A stretch of DNA of 64,000 nucleotides, from positions 298,487 through 362,486 of the forward strand of contig NZ_KB911825.1 in NCBI RefSeq assembly GCF_000383675.1. Reading direction: 5' to 3'. Shown piece after piece: positions 63,581 to 64,000 of the stretch. Each line of letters starts with the position of its first letter. The first letter of the stretch is position 1. The notes under the pieces were generated by a model. It was not told where the DNA came from. It did not search any database and worked only from the letters and a program-made list of their open reading frames with translations. The position numbers were made by a program, and so were the translations under genes. Origin of the DNA: Terracoccus sp. 273MFTsu3.1 (GTDB lineage Bacteria; Actinomycetota; Actinomycetes; Actinomycetales; Dermatophilaceae).

Positions 63581-63656
63581 GCCCTCGTAGCTCAGGGGAT
63601 AGAGCACCGCTCTCCTAAAGCGGGTGTCGCAGGTTCGAATCCTGCCGGGGGCACCA
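63581..63656 (+). tRNA. tRNA-Arg (anticodon CCT)
   Basis: Cloverleaf: acceptor GCCCTCG/CGGGGGC (one T-G wobble), D-arm GCTC..GAGC, anticodon stem CCGCT/AGCGG with loop CTCCTAA (anticodon CCT, decoding AGG), T-arm GCAGG-TTCGAAT-CCTGC, discriminator A. The 3' CCA is encoded, unlike the tRNA-Ala above. The transposase gene begins about 125 bases downstream, making this a possible integration site. Confidence 0.96.
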
Positions 63657-63765
63657 CACGTTTGTAAGCCTTCGCCTGATGTTTGACGTTCGGGCTTCGC
63701 CTGATGCTGACAGTGTTTCGGGTGATGGTTGACAGCTGCTTCGGCTGATCCTTGACGCTCTCCTG
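63657..63765. repeat. Four degenerate repeats at the left end of the insertion sequence
   Basis: Copies of TTCGSCTGATG-N-TTGAC occur near 63675, 63700, 63722 and 63744, about 23-25 bases apart. They lie between tRNA-Arg and the transposase start and could be transposase-binding sites or promoter parts. I cannot place the terminal inverted repeat with certainty because the other end is outside the window. Confidence 0.45.
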
Positions 63766-63780
63766 ATGAAGGAGATGAGC

Positions 63781-64000
63781 GTGGCCGAGCAGCGGTACAA
63801 GGCGGTGCTGGCGGTCATCAGTGATGGCCGGCAGGTCTCCGAGGTCGCCGCAGCGTGGGGTGTGTCCCGACAGACGATGCACGCGTGGCTGGCCCGGTAC
63901 GAACAGGACGGGCTCGAGGGTTTGGCCGACCGGTCCCACCGGCCCTTGTCGTGCCCGCACCAGATGGACCCGGCCATCGAGGTCGCGGTGCTGCAGGTGC
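63781..64000 (+). mobile_element. IS481-family transposase, N-terminal part (cut by window edge)
   Basis: An open frame runs off the right edge. GTG 63781 has AGGAG six bases upstream; ATG 63775 and 63766 are in the same frame. The product starts with an HTH domain (YKAVLAVISDGRQVSEVAAA then WGVSRQTMHAWLARYEQDGL), then EGLADRSHRPLSCPHQM, the hallmark of IS481 transposases ahead of the DDE core. The catalytic domain is not visible. Codon use is less GC3-biased (ATC AGT GAT, GGT TTG) than in the core genes, consistent with mobile DNA. Confidence 0.85.

Noticed and set aside
63592..63977. Minus-strand frames with PPAGFEPATPAL and DSNLRHPL
   Set aside because: They arise from translation across tRNA-Arg and are not genes.

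Overview
The window is chromosomal DNA from a very high-GC actinobacterium. Gene content and codon use fit the Micrococcales, most likely an Intrasporangiaceae-type genus (an inference from gene types, not a search). Pointers are an RpfB-type resuscitation factor, a divisome-type Glp/GlpR locus, a eukaryote-type UDP-glucose pyrophosphorylase, many leaderless promoters (TANNNT 6-7 nt before the start codon) and almost exclusive G/C third positions. Nearly all the window is core chromosome. Only the last ~340 bases, an IS481-type transposase start next to a tRNA-Arg gene, look mobile.

Layout. 1-6.9 kb: a gene end, a TetR regulator, a membrane-tethered sigma factor divergent from an FeS-type photolyase, then a methyltransferase / MarR / glyoxalase group with clear MarR-type palindromes. 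6.9-17.1 kb: mostly minus-strand housekeeping genes (ABC-F ATPase, ispE, rsmA, rpfB, tatD, metG, an OsmC protein, rsmI) with one plus-strand SRPBCC gene. 17.3-28.5 kb: ppc, a WYL regulator with two DinB proteins, YqeY, a dienelactone hydrolase, a CPBP protease, a protein mannosyltransferase and a secreted phospholipase C-like enzyme behind a 21-bp palindrome. 28.6-38 kb: tRNA-Ala, a lipoprotein, small membrane and DUF72 proteins, an OsmC paralogue, the overlapping pta-ackA pair, an NmrA reductase and an AI-2E family permease. 38.0-38.6 kb: an intergenic array with an exact 52-bp period. 38.6-44.8 kb: glpR/sepX, a GNAT, mog, moaC, one continuous ORF joining UDP-glucose pyrophosphorylase to gephyrin-like Glp, and the divergent 5-formyl-THF cyclo-ligase. 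45-52 kb: penicillin acylase family, K+/H+ antiporter, FmdB, MTA phosphorylase, SAF-domain protein, MscL. 52-62.5 kb: TPR protein, a 1377-residue helicase-nuclease, nucleotidyltransferase, a Tat-exported DUF1800/DUF1501 pair, a kinase-like protein and an aldo/keto reductase. 62.5-64 kb: a dehydrogenase remnant, a Nudix hydrolase, tRNA-Arg and the transposase start.

The signals most worth following are: (1) a DNA-level heptamer GTATGCC/GGCATAC found 37 times on both strands in every reading frame, at the cost of rare codons; (2) the UDP-glucose pyrophosphorylase-Glp fusion beside its likely membrane receptor gene; (3) leaderless leader peptides that end by overlapping the next start codon; (4) the 52-bp-period array; and (5) the MarR, WYL and phospholipase operators, which are readable directly.
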